In this document: positions 12,301 to 24,349 of the stretch, piece by piece
Numbering within the stretch: the stretch's first letter is position 1
Layout of the letters: each line of letters opens with the position of its first letter
NCBI RefSeq assembly: GCF_019578655.1
Contig: NC_063258.1
Span: 29,888,802-29,952,801, forward strand
DNA length: 64,000 nt
Reading direction: 5' to 3'
Source of the DNA: Ricinus communis
Taxonomy: Eukaryota; Streptophyta; Magnoliopsida; Malpighiales; Euphorbiaceae
The notes under the pieces: model-generated
Told to the model about the DNA's origin: nothing
Seen by the model: the letters and a program-made list of their open reading frames with translations, nothing else
Database searches by the model: none
Translations under genes and position numbers: made by a program

Positions 12301-13168
12301 ACTCTAGTCTCCAGGAAGAGATTGATTTTTGGTTCTGTTAGTATGCTTTGCTTGCTAATTATTGGCTCTTACTGTGGTTGTTTATATTTTATAATGATTT
12401 TGTCTTCTCTTTTCCTCTGATTTATGTTTTTTGTTCTTTTCTTTTAAATAACAAAATGCCGATACTGGCAATGCAGGAAACGCCTTTTCAACATGATAAA
12501 TGACCTTCCAACAATATTTGAGGTTGTGACAGGAACAGCCAAGAAACAAGTAAAGGAGAAGTCCTCGGTGTCGAATCATAGTAGCAACAAAGCTAAATCG
12601 AACTCTAAGGTATTTGGGAGCTGCAAACTTTAAATTTTTCAGTGAAATGACATACAAAGTGTTAGGTTATGTGTTGATTTGGCTTTTATCAAGCTAGCTG
12701 GTTGAGTTCCATGGTTTTTTTCTAAAAGAAAATTCTGAATGAGGAACGCTTCGGCCCACTATCTGTACAAATGATAAATCATGTTTTTGCATGCCATCAA
12801 GATTTAAGGTCTAGTGTTAGCTTTAGATCTTTAAATGAAGTGTAAAATTGAAATTGTCAGATTGGCATTTTTTACATTAAGATTCCTTTGATTGGTGTGT
12901 GCAGCGGGGTTCCGAATCTCAAGGCAAGTTTTCAAAGGTAATGCAATCAAAGGATGAGGATGATGAGGAAGAAGAGGAAGATGAGGAGCATGGGGAGACA
13001 TTATGTGGTGCTTGTGGAGAAAATTATGCATCTGATGAGTTCTGGATTTGCTGCGATATATGTGAAAAGTGGTTCCATGGGAAGTGTGTTAAGATCACCC
13101 CGGCTAGAGCTGAGCACATTAAGCAATACAAGTGTCCATCTTGCAGCAACAAGAGAGCACGGCCCTGA
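9375..13168 (+). CDS. AL: Alfin-like PHD-finger protein (251 aa, 5 exons)
   Basis: Exons 9375-9471, 9593-9625, 11786-12014, 12477-12609 and 12905-13168 join in frame to 251 residues, the normal length. The N-terminus ([15 protein letters not shown]) and the block [11 protein letters not shown] define the Alfin/PAL domain. A variable Lys/Ser-rich linker and a nine-residue-plus acidic run follow. A C4HC3 PHD finger lies at residues 198-244, with Cys198, Cys201, Cys217, His222, Cys225, Cys241 and Cys244 visible and the Trp of the K4me3 cage in KWFHGKC. Alfin-like proteins are nuclear readers of H3K4me3 that interact with PRC1 components and act in salt, ABA and seed-germination responses. Intron 2 is long (2.16 kb). 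Exon 2 is only 33 bases but is needed for the domain. Confidence 0.94.
9626..11785. other. Long intron 2 of the Alfin-like gene
   Basis: 2.16 kb, T-rich, with an A tract at about 9838-9857. No conserved coding frame, terminal repeats or RNA gene is visible inside it. Confidence 0.5.
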
Positions 13169-13376
13169 TGGTAGCTGGGAGTTAGATCTGTGTACTATTG
13201 CAAAAGGGGAACTGCTAACTGTGTAGTAAGGTCAGGTTCGTTCTTAGTCATGGTTCCTTGATGTAGGAAAATGTATTTGAATGCTATATGTAGGTGGCAA
13301 GTGGGACGTTTATTTGATTATAAAAATTAGGATAATTATAAATTCATGTTAGGAACCAACTCCCCCCCCTTATTGG

Positions 13377-13462
13377 GAGAAAGGCGTGTTTTATGTTTGG
13401 TGACTGTTTATATGCAATTGAGAAAGGCGTGTTTTATGTTTGGCGACTCTGTTTAATGCAAT
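13377..13462. repeat. 43-bp tandem duplication in the 3' UTR of the Alfin-like gene
   Basis: The unit beginning GAGAAAGGCGTGTTTTATG at 13377 repeats at 13420, so the period is 43 bases; the copies differ at only a few positions. It starts about 210 bases after the stop codon and probably lies in the transcribed 3' UTR. Confidence 0.75.
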
Positions 13463-15531
13463 CTGATTTTGAATTTGTCCATCCTCCAGTGAAGATGACT
13501 AGCTGGAAAATGTTAATTTGCTTGAGTTCAAGTTTATATTGAAAGACATTTTTCATACAGTTATCGGTTCTAGCTGGATTCTTGGGGCAAATTGATATTC
13601 GCCATTCTCCACGTACCAAGAGGTTTAAGAAGAGACTGCGACAAGGCAGTCGATTATGCTCTTTGTGCAAAAGGAAAAGAAACTAAATTAAATGAAAAAG
13701 AAAGAAAATGAAATGTTTGTATTGTTTGAATGTGATAAAAAGAAGAGGGAATTCTGACTTTTATCTGGACAATTATATCCTCCTTAAATGAGCTTTAATT
13801 TTGTCATAAGGTGGATGATATAGTAAGTGTATAATTTACTTGCGCTTTTTCTACCGATTTCTCTTGATTTCCTCCCAAAATTTAGAGGAATTAAAAATTA
13901 CTAGTTTAAAGAATTGTTAGGAAATGCTAATTCCCGTTATTTGTTTTTCTTTTTTCTGTTTTGTGTCTAAATAAAGGAAACAATTTTTATTTCTTTGCTT
14001 TTCCCCTTACTTCCATCCACAGCCAAACAAGGTTCAGTTTATCCATAGTGAAGTCTGATGCAAGATATTCTAGGGCCAAACCGTATGGTCGCAGAATCTT
14101 ATGGGAGATTATGATTATAGATTTGTGCGTCCGAACTCCGATAAAGGAAGCTTCCCTGATCAAGCTCAGTCAGTGCTCGCTCCATGATATGGTTTCTTCA
14201 ACAAAATAAATAAATCTCTGGATAACTTGGGGCTAGCGAGTAGCTGGAAAGGAAATTGTTGAGGCTTGAGAGACATTTGGGGAAATGCTGAATGTGCTTA
14301 CAGCATGATTGCAGAAGTTTGGGGCATGATGGAATTAGAAAATTGTGATTGGTTTGGGATTCAGGGAATTACTATTATCATTATCTGTAGTTATAGCCTA
14401 TAGGTAAACCTTATAGATGAATACCATTTGCTCTCAGAAAATGAAATGAATTAGCAATGACAAGGGAAGGAGCTTCCCACATTTCAGAAGCAGTTGGAAT
14501 AGCAGCCCTAGAAAGTGGTCCTCAAACTGGCATTGATGTCTTGATAAAGTGCTTGCCACGTTCGTCCTGATGACTGTAAGATGAGGATAAATAACATATA
14601 CACAGAAAGGCAGGCTAGGGTTGCCCACTGTTTCAAGAGGGATGGTCCCATTCCCATAGGAACTCATAATAATGCCAAAAACAGGATGGATCAATGGATG
14701 GATGGTCCATTAAAACATCGGTTGGCAAATGGGTTTCTCTCGTATTAGCCCACAGTTTCCTCTTCTCTGCGCTGCACTGACAGAAGAAATTAAATAAAAC
14801 AAAAATTCAACCACAATGAAAAGAAAGAAACGGATGCTAAGTAATCAGCATCTACCGCCACCAGTATTGTGTTGCCCCTTGGGGCTCTTCAAGGTCATCA
14901 ACACAGGCTATCCAACAATAATAATAATAATAACAATACAAATCAAACGTTTTTGCCCATTCTTAAATTGCAAAAAGTGAATAATAATATGCTTTAAGCC
15001 AGAGAAAGTAGAGGTCAAGGGTCAAGGATCATGGGTCATTTGCCTCTGTATGCATGCAAGATTAAATTACTAGGTAGTTAAGACATTCAATTTTATTTAT
15101 CAGTACTACTCTTCACACAGCTATACATCATATGGAAAAGAACACTATCCCAGGTGGGAGGCACTGTCACCTACCAAAACAATAGAATAATTTCTACTTA
15201 ACTTGTCAAATCTAGAGAAATAACATAATAATTAAGTGTAACTTCTCATTTCATTTATCACCCAACATAATGAAGTATTAACTTTCAAAGGATATTTGTA
15301 AAAGAAAGGTCTTTGTTATTAATATACAAGTGTACATTGATTTTCAATGATCTCCCCACAATTGACAAGCAAAAGGATTCATATATATAAGAAAGAAAAG
15401 AAATATACATTGATAAAGCCCCCTTGGCAGGCAAGTCATCTGAAACAATCGAGTAAAAGGAGCAACAAAAAATTCGAGAGGATTAGAAGTGGGAAAAGGT
15501 TTCTCTGTGCCATTTTGCTGCTGTCGTAGAG
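13463..15531. other. Intergenic between convergent Alfin-like and carrier genes
   Basis: About 2 kb holding the 3' ends of two convergent genes. Short ORFs here (for example 13961-14209 and 14434-14694) show no domain. A small run of AAT triplets lies near 14920. Nothing else recognised. Confidence 0.35.
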
Positions 15532-16593
15532 TCATTGGGTGGAGCTCTCACTGCTCTTTGTAGATAACCGTTTCAAGAATTCATATGTAGTGATCATTGT
15601 TGTTGCAGACATAGACATTGAAACCCATCTTGGCCCCAATCCTCTATAACAAGCTGCAAATCCACCTTCCTTCACTAGATTCTTAACTGTCTGCATTACT
15701 GTTAATGGCTGTCTTCTTCCATTTTGTTCTCCATCCAAAACCTGCATGCGTGTCTTAACTGTGTCAAGTGGCATGGTGATCATAGCCGAAACACCGCTAG
15801 CCATGGCTGCACATAACCCCTGAACAGCCACCATTGCCTTTGAATCAGGCCTATAACCACACCCATTGACACAACTCTCATCTTTTTTATTTGTGTAACA
15901 AGCAATACCACCCCAAACAAGCCTGTGCGCAACAGAGTAAGACGCCCACCAAACTGCATTAGATGGTGCATAAGTCAATATTGAAATCCCAAATCCTCTG
16001 TATAATCCCCTCGGACCATCTGCATACAAAATCTTTCGAAATGCATCGATGCCGTTCCTATACCTACTCGAATCCAAATTGGGGATTACATTGCTGCTAC
16101 TCTTACTGTTGCTATAGCTGCAGCCCTGAACCATAAGTCTTTGACTCACAACGTCAATTGGGGTCCAAACTAGCTGCGCAGCCATAGCAGAACTCAACCC
16201 AGCAGCAGCATTGGCAATAGCTGTTGCTGTAGTATCTGAAAATCCTAGTCTAACAGTTGCAGTCCCAACACTACTCTTAGTCACCTCAAGTGCTGTCATG
16301 TAAAGAGCTCTTGCCGGGATAGTTCCCATCAAAGAAGTACCAAAACCCCTATAAAAACCTCTAATACCTTCATGACGCATAATAGAATATGACAATTTCA
16401 GTGTCGGAATTTGAGTTGGAGAAACCTGTTGCCTAGTCTTTAAAACAACAACAGGGTAGAGGGCAGCTGAAACACCAGAAAACAAAGCAGCTCCAAGAAA
16501 GAAAAACTTGGATTTATCAAGCATATGCCAGTCTATTTCTGCTGGTATATGAATCTCTGATGCCGAATCATCCTCGGCCGCACCTAAACTCAT
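15532..16593 (-). CDS. SLC25A44: Mitochondrial carrier family protein, SLC25A44-like (353 aa, intronless)
   Basis: The frame is open to 16602, but the codon there is GTG; the first ATG is at 16593 (MSLGAAEDD), giving 353 residues. Three tandem carrier repeats are visible. Signature motifs are PVVVLKTR (about residue 47), PIDVVSQR (about 145) and PLDTVKTR (about 280), each followed by the G-x-x-G-FYRG-type segment (GFYRGFG, GLYRGFG, ACYRGLG). The first signature lacks the usual acidic residue of P-x-D/E-x-x-K/R. Such proteins span the inner mitochondrial membrane six times. The animal homologue SLC25A44 carries branched-chain amino acids; the plant substrate is not established from this sequence. 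Long Ser/Gly insertions separate the repeats. Confidence 0.9.
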   Translation of the reverse strand: MSLGAAEDDSASEIHIPAEIDWHMLDKSKFFFLGAALFSGVSAALYPVVVLKTRQQVSPTQIPTLKLSYSIMRHEGIRGFYRGFGTSLMGTIPARALYMTALEVTKSSVGTATVRLGFSDTTATAIANAAAGLSSAMAAQLVWTPIDVVSQRLMVQGCSYSNSKSSSNVIPNLDSSRYRNGIDAFRKILYADGPRGLYRGFGISILTYAPSNAVWWASYSVAHRLVWGGIACYTNKKDESCVNGCGYRPDSKAMVAVQGLCAAMASGVSAMITMPLDTVKTRMQVLDGEQNGRRQPLTVMQTVKNLVKEGGFAACYRGLGPRWVSMSMSATTMITTYEFLKRLSTKSSESSTQ

Positions 16594-19500
16594 TTTAGCC
16601 ACCTTTTTTTTTTGTCAACTACCCGGTAATCAAATGTAAACAAAACTCTTTTATAATCAATAATCACAAAAATAGAAGACCTATACTCTTTTTAACTTCA
16701 ACAGTAATCAACACTGTAAATCTCGATTCTTGACTCGACAAGATCTCTTAATTTCAAGAAATATTACTAATTCAGCTAAATATCAAACAAAAACTGAATT
16801 TTGAGGAGAGAAAAAGAAAGATTGATAAAGAACGGAGCAGAAAGAGATAGAGAGAGATGGGTTTGGTGAGTGGTTTAGATGGGTACAGTGTTTTTCTTTC
16901 TTTTTCTTTTGCTTAACCAGATTAAAGAACGAGCATGTATGAGCATAAAAGGCTCAAACATTTAACTTATGAAATGAAAAGAACCCAATTGATCAAATAG
17001 TGATACTGAATCCTTACCAGATAGACTCAATCCAATTCAAGAACATATATCACTATGCTCATCACCGCCTCCATCTCACCCAAAAACAAAGAGAGAAAGA
17101 AAGAAATGAACTCGGATACAGTGAAACCAGCAAACGAAGCAGATCACAGAGAAAGGTAAAGATCAAGTGGAAGCAAAATGGGGTGTTGGTTTAATAGGAA
17201 CGAGAGAGGGAGAGAGAGAGAAAACAAGGGCATGGATTTTAGCAAGACTTTGGCGGATCGAGGAAAGAGGACACGTGTCGGTAATTATATCGATAAGCTT
17301 TTTAAGATATTAATAATTAATTTAGCAAGTTAAATAATAATGAGTTAAGCAGGTGATAGAGCGTAGGGCAGGCCGTTTGTTTGATGCAAATTCTGTGGGT
17401 ATCAGTCGGTGACCGGTAAATCAAGAAAACTGGAGCAGCAGTAGATGCGGGTTGGGTCTTGACGATCCACTTTTTAACCTCTTTCATTTCTTTATTCTCC
17501 AGTCTTGACTTTGTTTTGTTTGTTTACTTGTTTCATTGCTCTTTTCTATTATCTCTTTCCATTTAATAACCCTTTTCTTCTTCTTCTTCTTTCTTTCTTT
17601 TTCTGCATATGTTTGATTTTAATACTTTTATTCAATAATCTAAGTATTTTGTGTATTAATTTGTTTTAATTTATTGGAATTCACAGCAAATTCTACAATC
17701 AAATTGTACTATGCAAAACAGATTATTTAATTTACCCAAATAAGATAATTTAATTTAATCATTTTATACCAATGTTATAGTAAGTCAATCTGTTTAAGTT
17801 TTAGAAAACAATGAACCCCAAATTGATCCATTGGTAGATGCTGATTTAGCTTAGGCAACTTTTGGTAATAGGAGTGAGGATATTGTGGACTGGTGTGTGG
17901 TGGTCCCTTTACAGAATAAAGATAAAGCAATCAAACCGAGGGACTTTAGATAAAATTTATATAATTTTAGAAAATGCCATCTCCAACTGTTTTTGGAGGT
18001 TGTGAGACCATCACATAATCAACAACTTGCTAATAAGTTTAACTTATTTATACTTTTAATAAACAATTAATACTAATAGTTCCTAACATTATAAACACAT
18101 CACTGTTACTAATTTATAATCTAAACGGTTCAACTAAATTAAGGTAACATAGCTTATATCAATTTTAGTATAAATAATTTGGACAGTCTTAATCGAATCC
18201 TATCTTCACAAACATTTTATAAACAGAAAAGTACATCAAGAAATTCTTTAATATTTAAAGATATAATGAACGAACGGCTAAAATATTTTTATTCACGAAT
18301 GACTAAAATAAAAATTAATTAAGAGATGTTTTAAGTGGCAATACAATTATAAAAAATCAAGTGAATGATTAGAATCGAAAACGGATGGCTAGAATAAAAA
18401 TCAAGTATTAATAAGGATTTTTCGATGTTCGGATGTGTTATGTATTGACACAATAAGCCCATTAAAATTTTATCCAAATATATATAGGGCCATCCTCATC
18501 CTATGCAACTATTGTTCAATGTTCTAACATTTATGCCAGATTTTCAATAGAAAATGAATTGAATCTCCCACATTATTTATTTTATTTACAAGATGTTTTT
18601 GCAAATGTATGGAATATATCTTTATTATTATAATTTTGTTTGTTAAATTATAAGACACAGATGCTTTGTTACCTCAGCTAATATATAGCTTCAAGGATTG
18701 AAAATCAGTTGTGATTCAATTATGCCACCCAAATTACATTCCACTGCTAAGGAACTTCAATAGCTATTTTCTGGGCTTTGCGCATAATTGCCTATGATTA
18801 ATTGGTTAACTTTTTTACCTGATTTTATTGCTCATTTAAACACTCGTAAGGCTCAAATATATATATTATTTATATTTGGATTCATACAAATTTTGTTTTT
18901 CTTTTCTGCTTAATTTGACAAGTTAGATAAATCTTGTTTTATATAAGATAAATAAAGAACTAAATAAGAAGTTTTTTCGACTTTTTCAGGAGCCTATCAA
19001 ACAAGGAGAAAATAAAGTGTTTCGAGTATTTTCCGGCACATGCACTAAGATTTTTTTTATTTAATTTAAAATATTTAGATTTATTTTTATTATTTTGTGT
19101 TGATAATTAATCTTTATAATAAGTGACCTCGTAATTTCTTAAGAAATCGATCTTGTGGTAAACTTATCATTTTGATAATAACTATTCGTGCACTCGTGAA
19201 TACTAAATTGGACACATTAAAAATACATTTTTATAGAAATTAATATTTCTTTATTTTTAAACTGAAAGTTGACACACAGTTAAAAAAATTATTTGTGTTT
19301 GAAACTAGGCATACAATGTTTTGATTGATTTAGCTTTAGTGCCTTTTTCCACCAATATTTGTTTTGTATTGTCCTGGAGATAATCAATTGTTTCCACAAC
19401 AGCAAATTTCTCTTTCTATATCTTATCAAATTGGACTGCATTTAAGTGGCGAAAAAAGGGCTCAAAAGATTTGTTTTTTTTTAACAAGTTCTGCCTCTGC

Positions 19501-21854
19501 CTGGGCTTACAAAATATATATATTAGGGACGTATATTTTTAAGACTGGCGCGATTTTAGTGATGATTCTTAAAAAGATGAATTGAATATTATATAATTTT
19601 CCGTTTACATGCTATAAAAAAGAAAAGAAAAAAACAAATGCAACTAAACTTAATCTCATAAAATATTTATGAGAGTAAAATTGTGAATATAAAAAATATT
19701 ATGCATTATATATCTTGGATTGATTAATTAATTAATTCGATAGGGCGGTTGCTGTTAGCAAATGAGCATTGGAAATATAATTTATTATTAAATATATTTA
19801 TTTTATTATATTATATTTAAATAATTTATAATAATTAAAAATATATTTTAATTATAGTTAATTTATTTAGTTCAATTATATTTATCACTAAAAATATTTA
19901 TAAAAATTATTTTAAAAATTTAAATTTAAATTTAAATCTTAATAATAAAAAATTTTAATTTTAAATGCTATAATTTAGAAATTATAATTATTTAATTATT
20001 GAAAATAATTTTAAAATAATATTTATTTATTATAAAATATAAAATTTAATTATATAAAATTAATTTAAAATAAAATATTATTAATAAATTTTAATAAAAA
20101 TAATAGTGTCTAAATAAATAAAAAATTAAATTAATTTTTAATTGATAAAATAATTATAAAATAGAGTTGATATAATCAGTAATTAATTAAAATTAAATTA
20201 ATTATCACAATTAAAAATAAAAATAAATAGAAATATAGTTCCAATAAAGGGGAATCATGGACCATATTGCTGTCCAATCTGAGTTTTGCTCACATCTCGA
20301 ATGAATTCGAGAATATATTCGAAGAAATTCTGACCGTCAGTCGGAATGGTTAATGGGTTCCGAACAACTACAACTATTTTTTCTTTTTTTTAAATCTTTA
20401 CCGATAAATTTTGTAAATCAAAGGCCCTCTGTATGACATATACAGTGCTGATAATTTATTAAGAGGTGGCCCGGCCCGTAACATGTGCAGACAATAATAA
20501 TGTCACTTTCTCCCTGTCCCAACATTATTTCTACTGCTGAAAGGGATATCATCCTTCCACATGCAACCCAAATTAATTAAATTGCTAAAAATAATACGTA
20601 TTGATATAAAAGACACAATTACAAAGAATTTAATTTAATTTTTTCAAATTTCCTTCTTGTAATTTGGAACTCATAATTTATAAATAATCAATGGTTATTC
20701 TAAACTATAAATCAACTTTCATAAATTGGAATCAAACCAAACTGTTCATCATACATATCCACACTATACCATCATGAAATATCCAATAATATCATTCAAG
20801 GAAATCCAAAATTTAAAAGGGATTTGGTGTCCTGGAAAATAAATGCATGTATAGGCAAATGGATAATAACTAATTTTACATTTAATTTTATTTTAGCCAT
20901 AAAATTTATTTTATTTTATTTCAATTATTTAATTTTAATATTATTTTAATTTAATTATTTTGTAAATAAAAATCGACATGAGACAAAAACAATTAATAAA
21001 AATAATAATTAAAAAAACGACATATCAATTTTTATTGATAAAGTAATTAAATTGTAATCAGAATTAATATTAAATGATTGAAATTAAATAAATTAAAATT
21101 TTGTCAATAAAATAAAACTAAATACAAATTTAGTAACTATTTATATTATATATTGGCAATGGAGGGCAGTTAGCTATAAATGGAAAAAGAGAGAGATTTA
21201 AATTTAAAATTTTATTTAAATTGAAAAATATATTTATTATTGAACTAAGATATTATTTGAGATTAATTTTATAATAACCTAAATTAATTTATTTCATCAG
21301 AGTGAATATAAGAGCATTTATTTCACTTTTATTTAAGAATTATTATTTTGCATTTTCAGCTATAATAAGAATTGAATCCGAGCGATAGATTTGGAACAAA
21401 ATTCAATAGTTATTTAGACAATGACACTTTAGCTGCCGGTGAGCTGCGTGGCCTCAATGCACTTCTATCTCTCATTTACGGCATATTATGTCCTATTTTT
21501 AATTTAATCTTAATATGAATGATTATCCTCCACTAAACTACAAAGCACAGCATTTTCTTTGATGGCTAACTATTTAAAAACGAGAGAGGTCATGATCATA
21601 ACATAATTAATTAACATATTGGTGATTGGGTATGGATTCTTATATGCTATGTACAATAAGAATTAGGGTTGAAAGATTATCAACATATCACTTTCATGAC
21701 TTGTTCCCAATTTAATAAGGAAATATGATTTATATTGTTTCTAGCTACCATCTCTACAAACACATCAACTTCTTTAAAAACCCTTCTCAAACGCATCACC
21801 GAACAGTATCCTCAGCTTGAAGCGAAGAAACCGAGGTCTAGAAAGCTTGAAATT
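16594..21854. other. Large AT-rich intergenic region
   Basis: 5.3 kb without a supportable gene. 16600-17300 is the upstream region of the carrier gene, with GA-rich microsatellites near 17200-17220. 17600-21700 is very AT-rich, with 19750-20250 almost pure A/T and A/T-run repeats. Short ORFs at 17000-17194 and 19364-19585 lack any domain. Degenerate MITEs could hide in the AT-rich part, but I cannot define their ends. Confidence 0.4.
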
Positions 21855-22388
21855 ATGGGGAAGAAACTAGGTCAATTAGCATCTTCGGAAGTATCTAACA
21901 ACAATGATAAGAAACAGTTCAACAACTGGATAAAGGTTTTGAGGCCTAAAGTCTATATCACTGACACCTCAAGCTTCAAGAAGCTTGTTCAAGAGCTAAC
22001 TGGCAATGGAACAGCAGTCTCCAAACTACAAACGGTTGAGAAATCTACAGTTCCTTCAAGTATTAGTGAAGATCATAAGGATCAACCTGAGAGTAGCTTG
22101 GAAACATCCTTAGATTCATCATCTGAATCTAATCAAAACCAAGTTTCTTTTCCTGAAGAAGAGCTGAATGATCTGTCATACAATCGGCTTATATACTTGG
22201 ATGATACGACTTCACCAGATGATTTATTATGGAATATGAATCAAGAAAGAGATTACAAGTTAGCATGGGAAGATCTTGAGTCGTCCTTGCTACCGGATAT
22301 TGATCGATATCCTTTCTGTAGAAGTAATTATTCTCAAATTTTGCAGGAGGTCAGCATATATGACTATGAGATATCTGGGCTATTGTAG
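21855..22388 (+). CDS. VQ-motif protein (177 aa, intronless)
   Basis: I start at the ATG at 21855 (MGKKLGQLAS); the frame is open upstream to 21735, but only from a TTG. The VQ motif FKKLVQELTG lies at residues 41-50, matching FxxxVQxLTG exactly. The remainder is Ser/Asn/Glu-rich and disordered in character, with a Trp/Asp-rich tail. VQ proteins are small nuclear plant co-regulators that bind WRKY factors (group I and IIc) through this motif, and some are MAPK substrates. A WRKY group IIc gene lies 19 kb downstream, but distance alone does not suggest a pair. Lack of introns is normal for the family. Confidence 0.87.
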   Translation: MGKKLGQLASSEVSNNNDKKQFNNWIKVLRPKVYITDTSSFKKLVQELTGNGTAVSKLQTVEKSTVPSSISEDHKDQPESSLETSLDSSSESNQNQVSFPEEELNDLSYNRLIYLDDTTSPDDLLWNMNQERDYKLAWEDLESSLLPDIDRYPFCRSNYSQILQEVSIYDYEISGLL

Positions 22389-22790
22389 ATTCCTTTTCTC
22401 TATCACTAGGCCAACAGAAGGCAAAACCATGCATGGGTTTTGCCCTAGGGTGTGCGTGTGTACTGTATTATATATATAGTTTTAGTTCTTTTTCCTCTTG
22501 TATGTACATACGAATACATACATATATAGCAGTAATCCTACCGATTCTGTATTCTTCGTATATATATGGTGCCATATATTATATACTTTTAGTTATAAAG
22601 TTTTGCATGTCTGTTTTTCCTTGATCTTTTACCTCATAACTATCAGCCTTCATACTAAATATGAAGTGACATTGATTAATTGGTTTTGAAGAATTGCAAA
22701 ACACGAAGTAAAGTCCTTAAATCTATTAGTTGATGTTTAGGGGGAAGGATACTTGTTTTGTCGTAGTATAATTAAACGAGGTCTTGCAAC
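22389..22790. other. 3' region of VQ gene
   Basis: T- and TA-rich sequence that looks like a 3' UTR with (TA)-type runs near 22460-22590. No gene. Confidence 0.35.
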
Positions 22791-22791
22791 A

Positions 22792-22915
22792 ATGGATTTT
22801 CAAGCTGGAACTTAACCTCCTGGAGGAGTTTGGCAGGATGATCGTGCTTGCACTAAAATCCACGCAACAGAATCATCGATCCATAATGGCCTACAAGCAC
22901 AACTCTGAGTATTCC
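22792..22915 (+). pseudogene. Remnant of a PGG-domain protein gene
   Basis: From 22792 the + strand reads MDFQAGT, a stop at 22813, then PPGGVWQDD. This is the PGG-domain hallmark F-Q-A-G-I-S-P-P-G-G-V-W-Q-D. About 40 bases on, in another frame, RSIMAYKHNSEYS matches the following 'SIMAD' block of the family. So the first half of a PGG domain is present with a stop and at least one frameshift. PGG domains form the membrane-associated C-terminus of plant ankyrin (ACD6/ITN1-type) proteins or stand alone. A better-preserved copy lies 0.7 kb downstream. Confidence 0.7.
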
Positions 22916-23510
22916 TTATAACTATGTTAGACTATATTATAGGTCTCGTAGCTTCACGATTGATTAACTATGGGCTTACATTTTACAGGAGCTTTTCATG
23001 TGGATTGTGACATAACGTGGGCAGCAATTGCTTATATATATATATATATATATATAAGATTTCGTTATATGTTAATTGTTTTCTCCCCTAAACGGAGGGG
23101 AAAACTTTTACTGAGATCCTTCAAATTGCAGCACCAAGTGTTGTAAGTGGTTTGATGGCGCTTCTTTTGGCGATATATACATGTACTTGTATGATATGAT
23201 GATGCTACTATCATAAAACATATAATAGTATGCATATTTAGACTGCAATATAGAGATGAGTTTTGTATGACCGGTTTATAAGATTCGGTATTTGCTGCTG
23301 CAATATTTTTTCTCTATCTAGCCTTTTGTGGATTTATTTTGTTTTTCAAACCCTCTTAGGGCAATGTTTGAGATTGCCATTAGATGATAAGAGAGTATGT
23401 TTAAAACCTTCTTAATCATGTTTTACAGGAACATTAATAGGATTTCATTCATGAATATTAATTACTTAATTCTAGAGAATAAATTTATTAATTAGGAAGC
23501 AAAAATCTAG
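22916..23510. other. Spacer between two PGG remnants, with palindromic TA run
   Basis: Contains the perfect palindrome CTTA(TA)nTAAG at 23031-23058. No further coding remnant that I can align. Confidence 0.4.
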
Positions 23511-24009
23511 GTGTACGGATTGGAAGAAATCTGCTGCGCAACACTTGACACTTGGAAGAAATCTGCTGCACAACACTTGACCCACTGTATCACCTTATCA
23601 AAAGATAATGAATATCGGATTCCCCTTAACCTAGTGCAAGAAAAGAAAATGTCCAAAACCAACAAGCAGAGAAACTGGTTGGAGCATAAGTGGAGTCCAG
23701 TAGTGGTGGCGGCATCACTAATTGCAACCATGGCATCCCAAGCCGGAATTAGCCTGCCAGGAGGAGTTTTGCAAGATGATTTACAAGAAACAACAATGTC
23801 AGAGTCGTCAAATTGGGCTGGTCGCTCTATAATGGCTGATACTTATCCAAGAAGATATACTGCCTATGTAATCTACAACACTACAGGTTTTCCAGCATCC
23901 ATCAGCGTAATCCTGTTACTGATAAGCGGCTTACTTTTTAGGCGTAGGTAATGCATGGGGATTCTGATGGGAATTATGTGGATTGCCATTACATGAATGT
24001 TGGGCAACT
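23511..24009 (+). pseudogene. PGG-domain membrane protein, 5' part, broken
   Basis: The open frame runs from 23511 to 23951 with the first ATG at 23649 (MSKTNKQRNWLEHK). It holds a hydrophobic segment and the PGG block (SQAGISLPGGVLQDD), then SIMADTYPRRY and a second hydrophobic segment ending LLISGLLFRRR. At this point relatives continue R-F-F-M-W-I-L-M. Here the same frame reads a TAA, then CMGILMGIMWIAIT and a TGA, so two in-frame stops interrupt the third membrane segment. A Copia element then cuts the gene at 24009. Part of the protein (100-146 aa) could still be made, but the four-helix domain cannot. Confidence 0.75.
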
Positions 24010-24281
24010 TGTTAGTTTTCTAGAGAATGCTGGAAAAACTTAACTTCATTATCAGAATTAGTATTAATACAACCTAAGCTATTAATGACAAACTTGGCAA
24101 CAAGCACAAGTAAACTGAAAAAGCAGAAACATGCATTGGCTGAGCTACCTTAATCCTACATATCAAGGTTAAACAAAATGCTCAAGGAAACTACACTTGT
24201 TTCTAGAAAGCTAGATACATGCAGCAATCAAGACAAAATAAATAAGACATAAATTCTAGCTAAAGTAATCATGTCTTAACA
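24010..24281 (-). repeat. 3' LTR of the Copia element (shortened)
   Basis: 272 bases. It aligns with the right LTR throughout except for a gap of about 40 bases after CTAGAGAATG, where this copy has lost internal sequence. Several scattered substitutions also separate the two LTRs, so the insertion is not recent. Confidence 0.92.
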
Positions 24282-24298
24282 AAAACTCCTCCTTTGGC
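24282..24298 (-). other. Polypurine tract of the Copia element
   Basis: On the - strand CAAAGGAGGAGTTTT directly precedes the 3' LTR, the expected plus-strand primer position. Confidence 0.7.
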
Positions 24299-24349
24299 TT
24301 CAACTTGCTGCAAATATTCAGCTTAGTTCTTAATTCTTCAAACCTTCCT

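Noticed and set aside
13377..13462. CRISPR-like repeat
   Set aside because: Only two adjacent copies without spacers, in a plant nuclear gene's 3' UTR.
16594..16602. Extending the mitochondrial carrier start to 16602
   Set aside because: The codon at 16602 is GTG. The first ATG in frame is at 16593, which I used.
17000..17194. 64-codon ORF upstream of the carrier gene
   Set aside because: It lies in a GA-rich leader region, with no domain or conservation clue.
21735..21854. Longer N-terminus for the VQ protein from 21735
   Set aside because: The frame is open but begins with TTG; no ATG precedes 21855, and VQ proteins usually start close to their motif.
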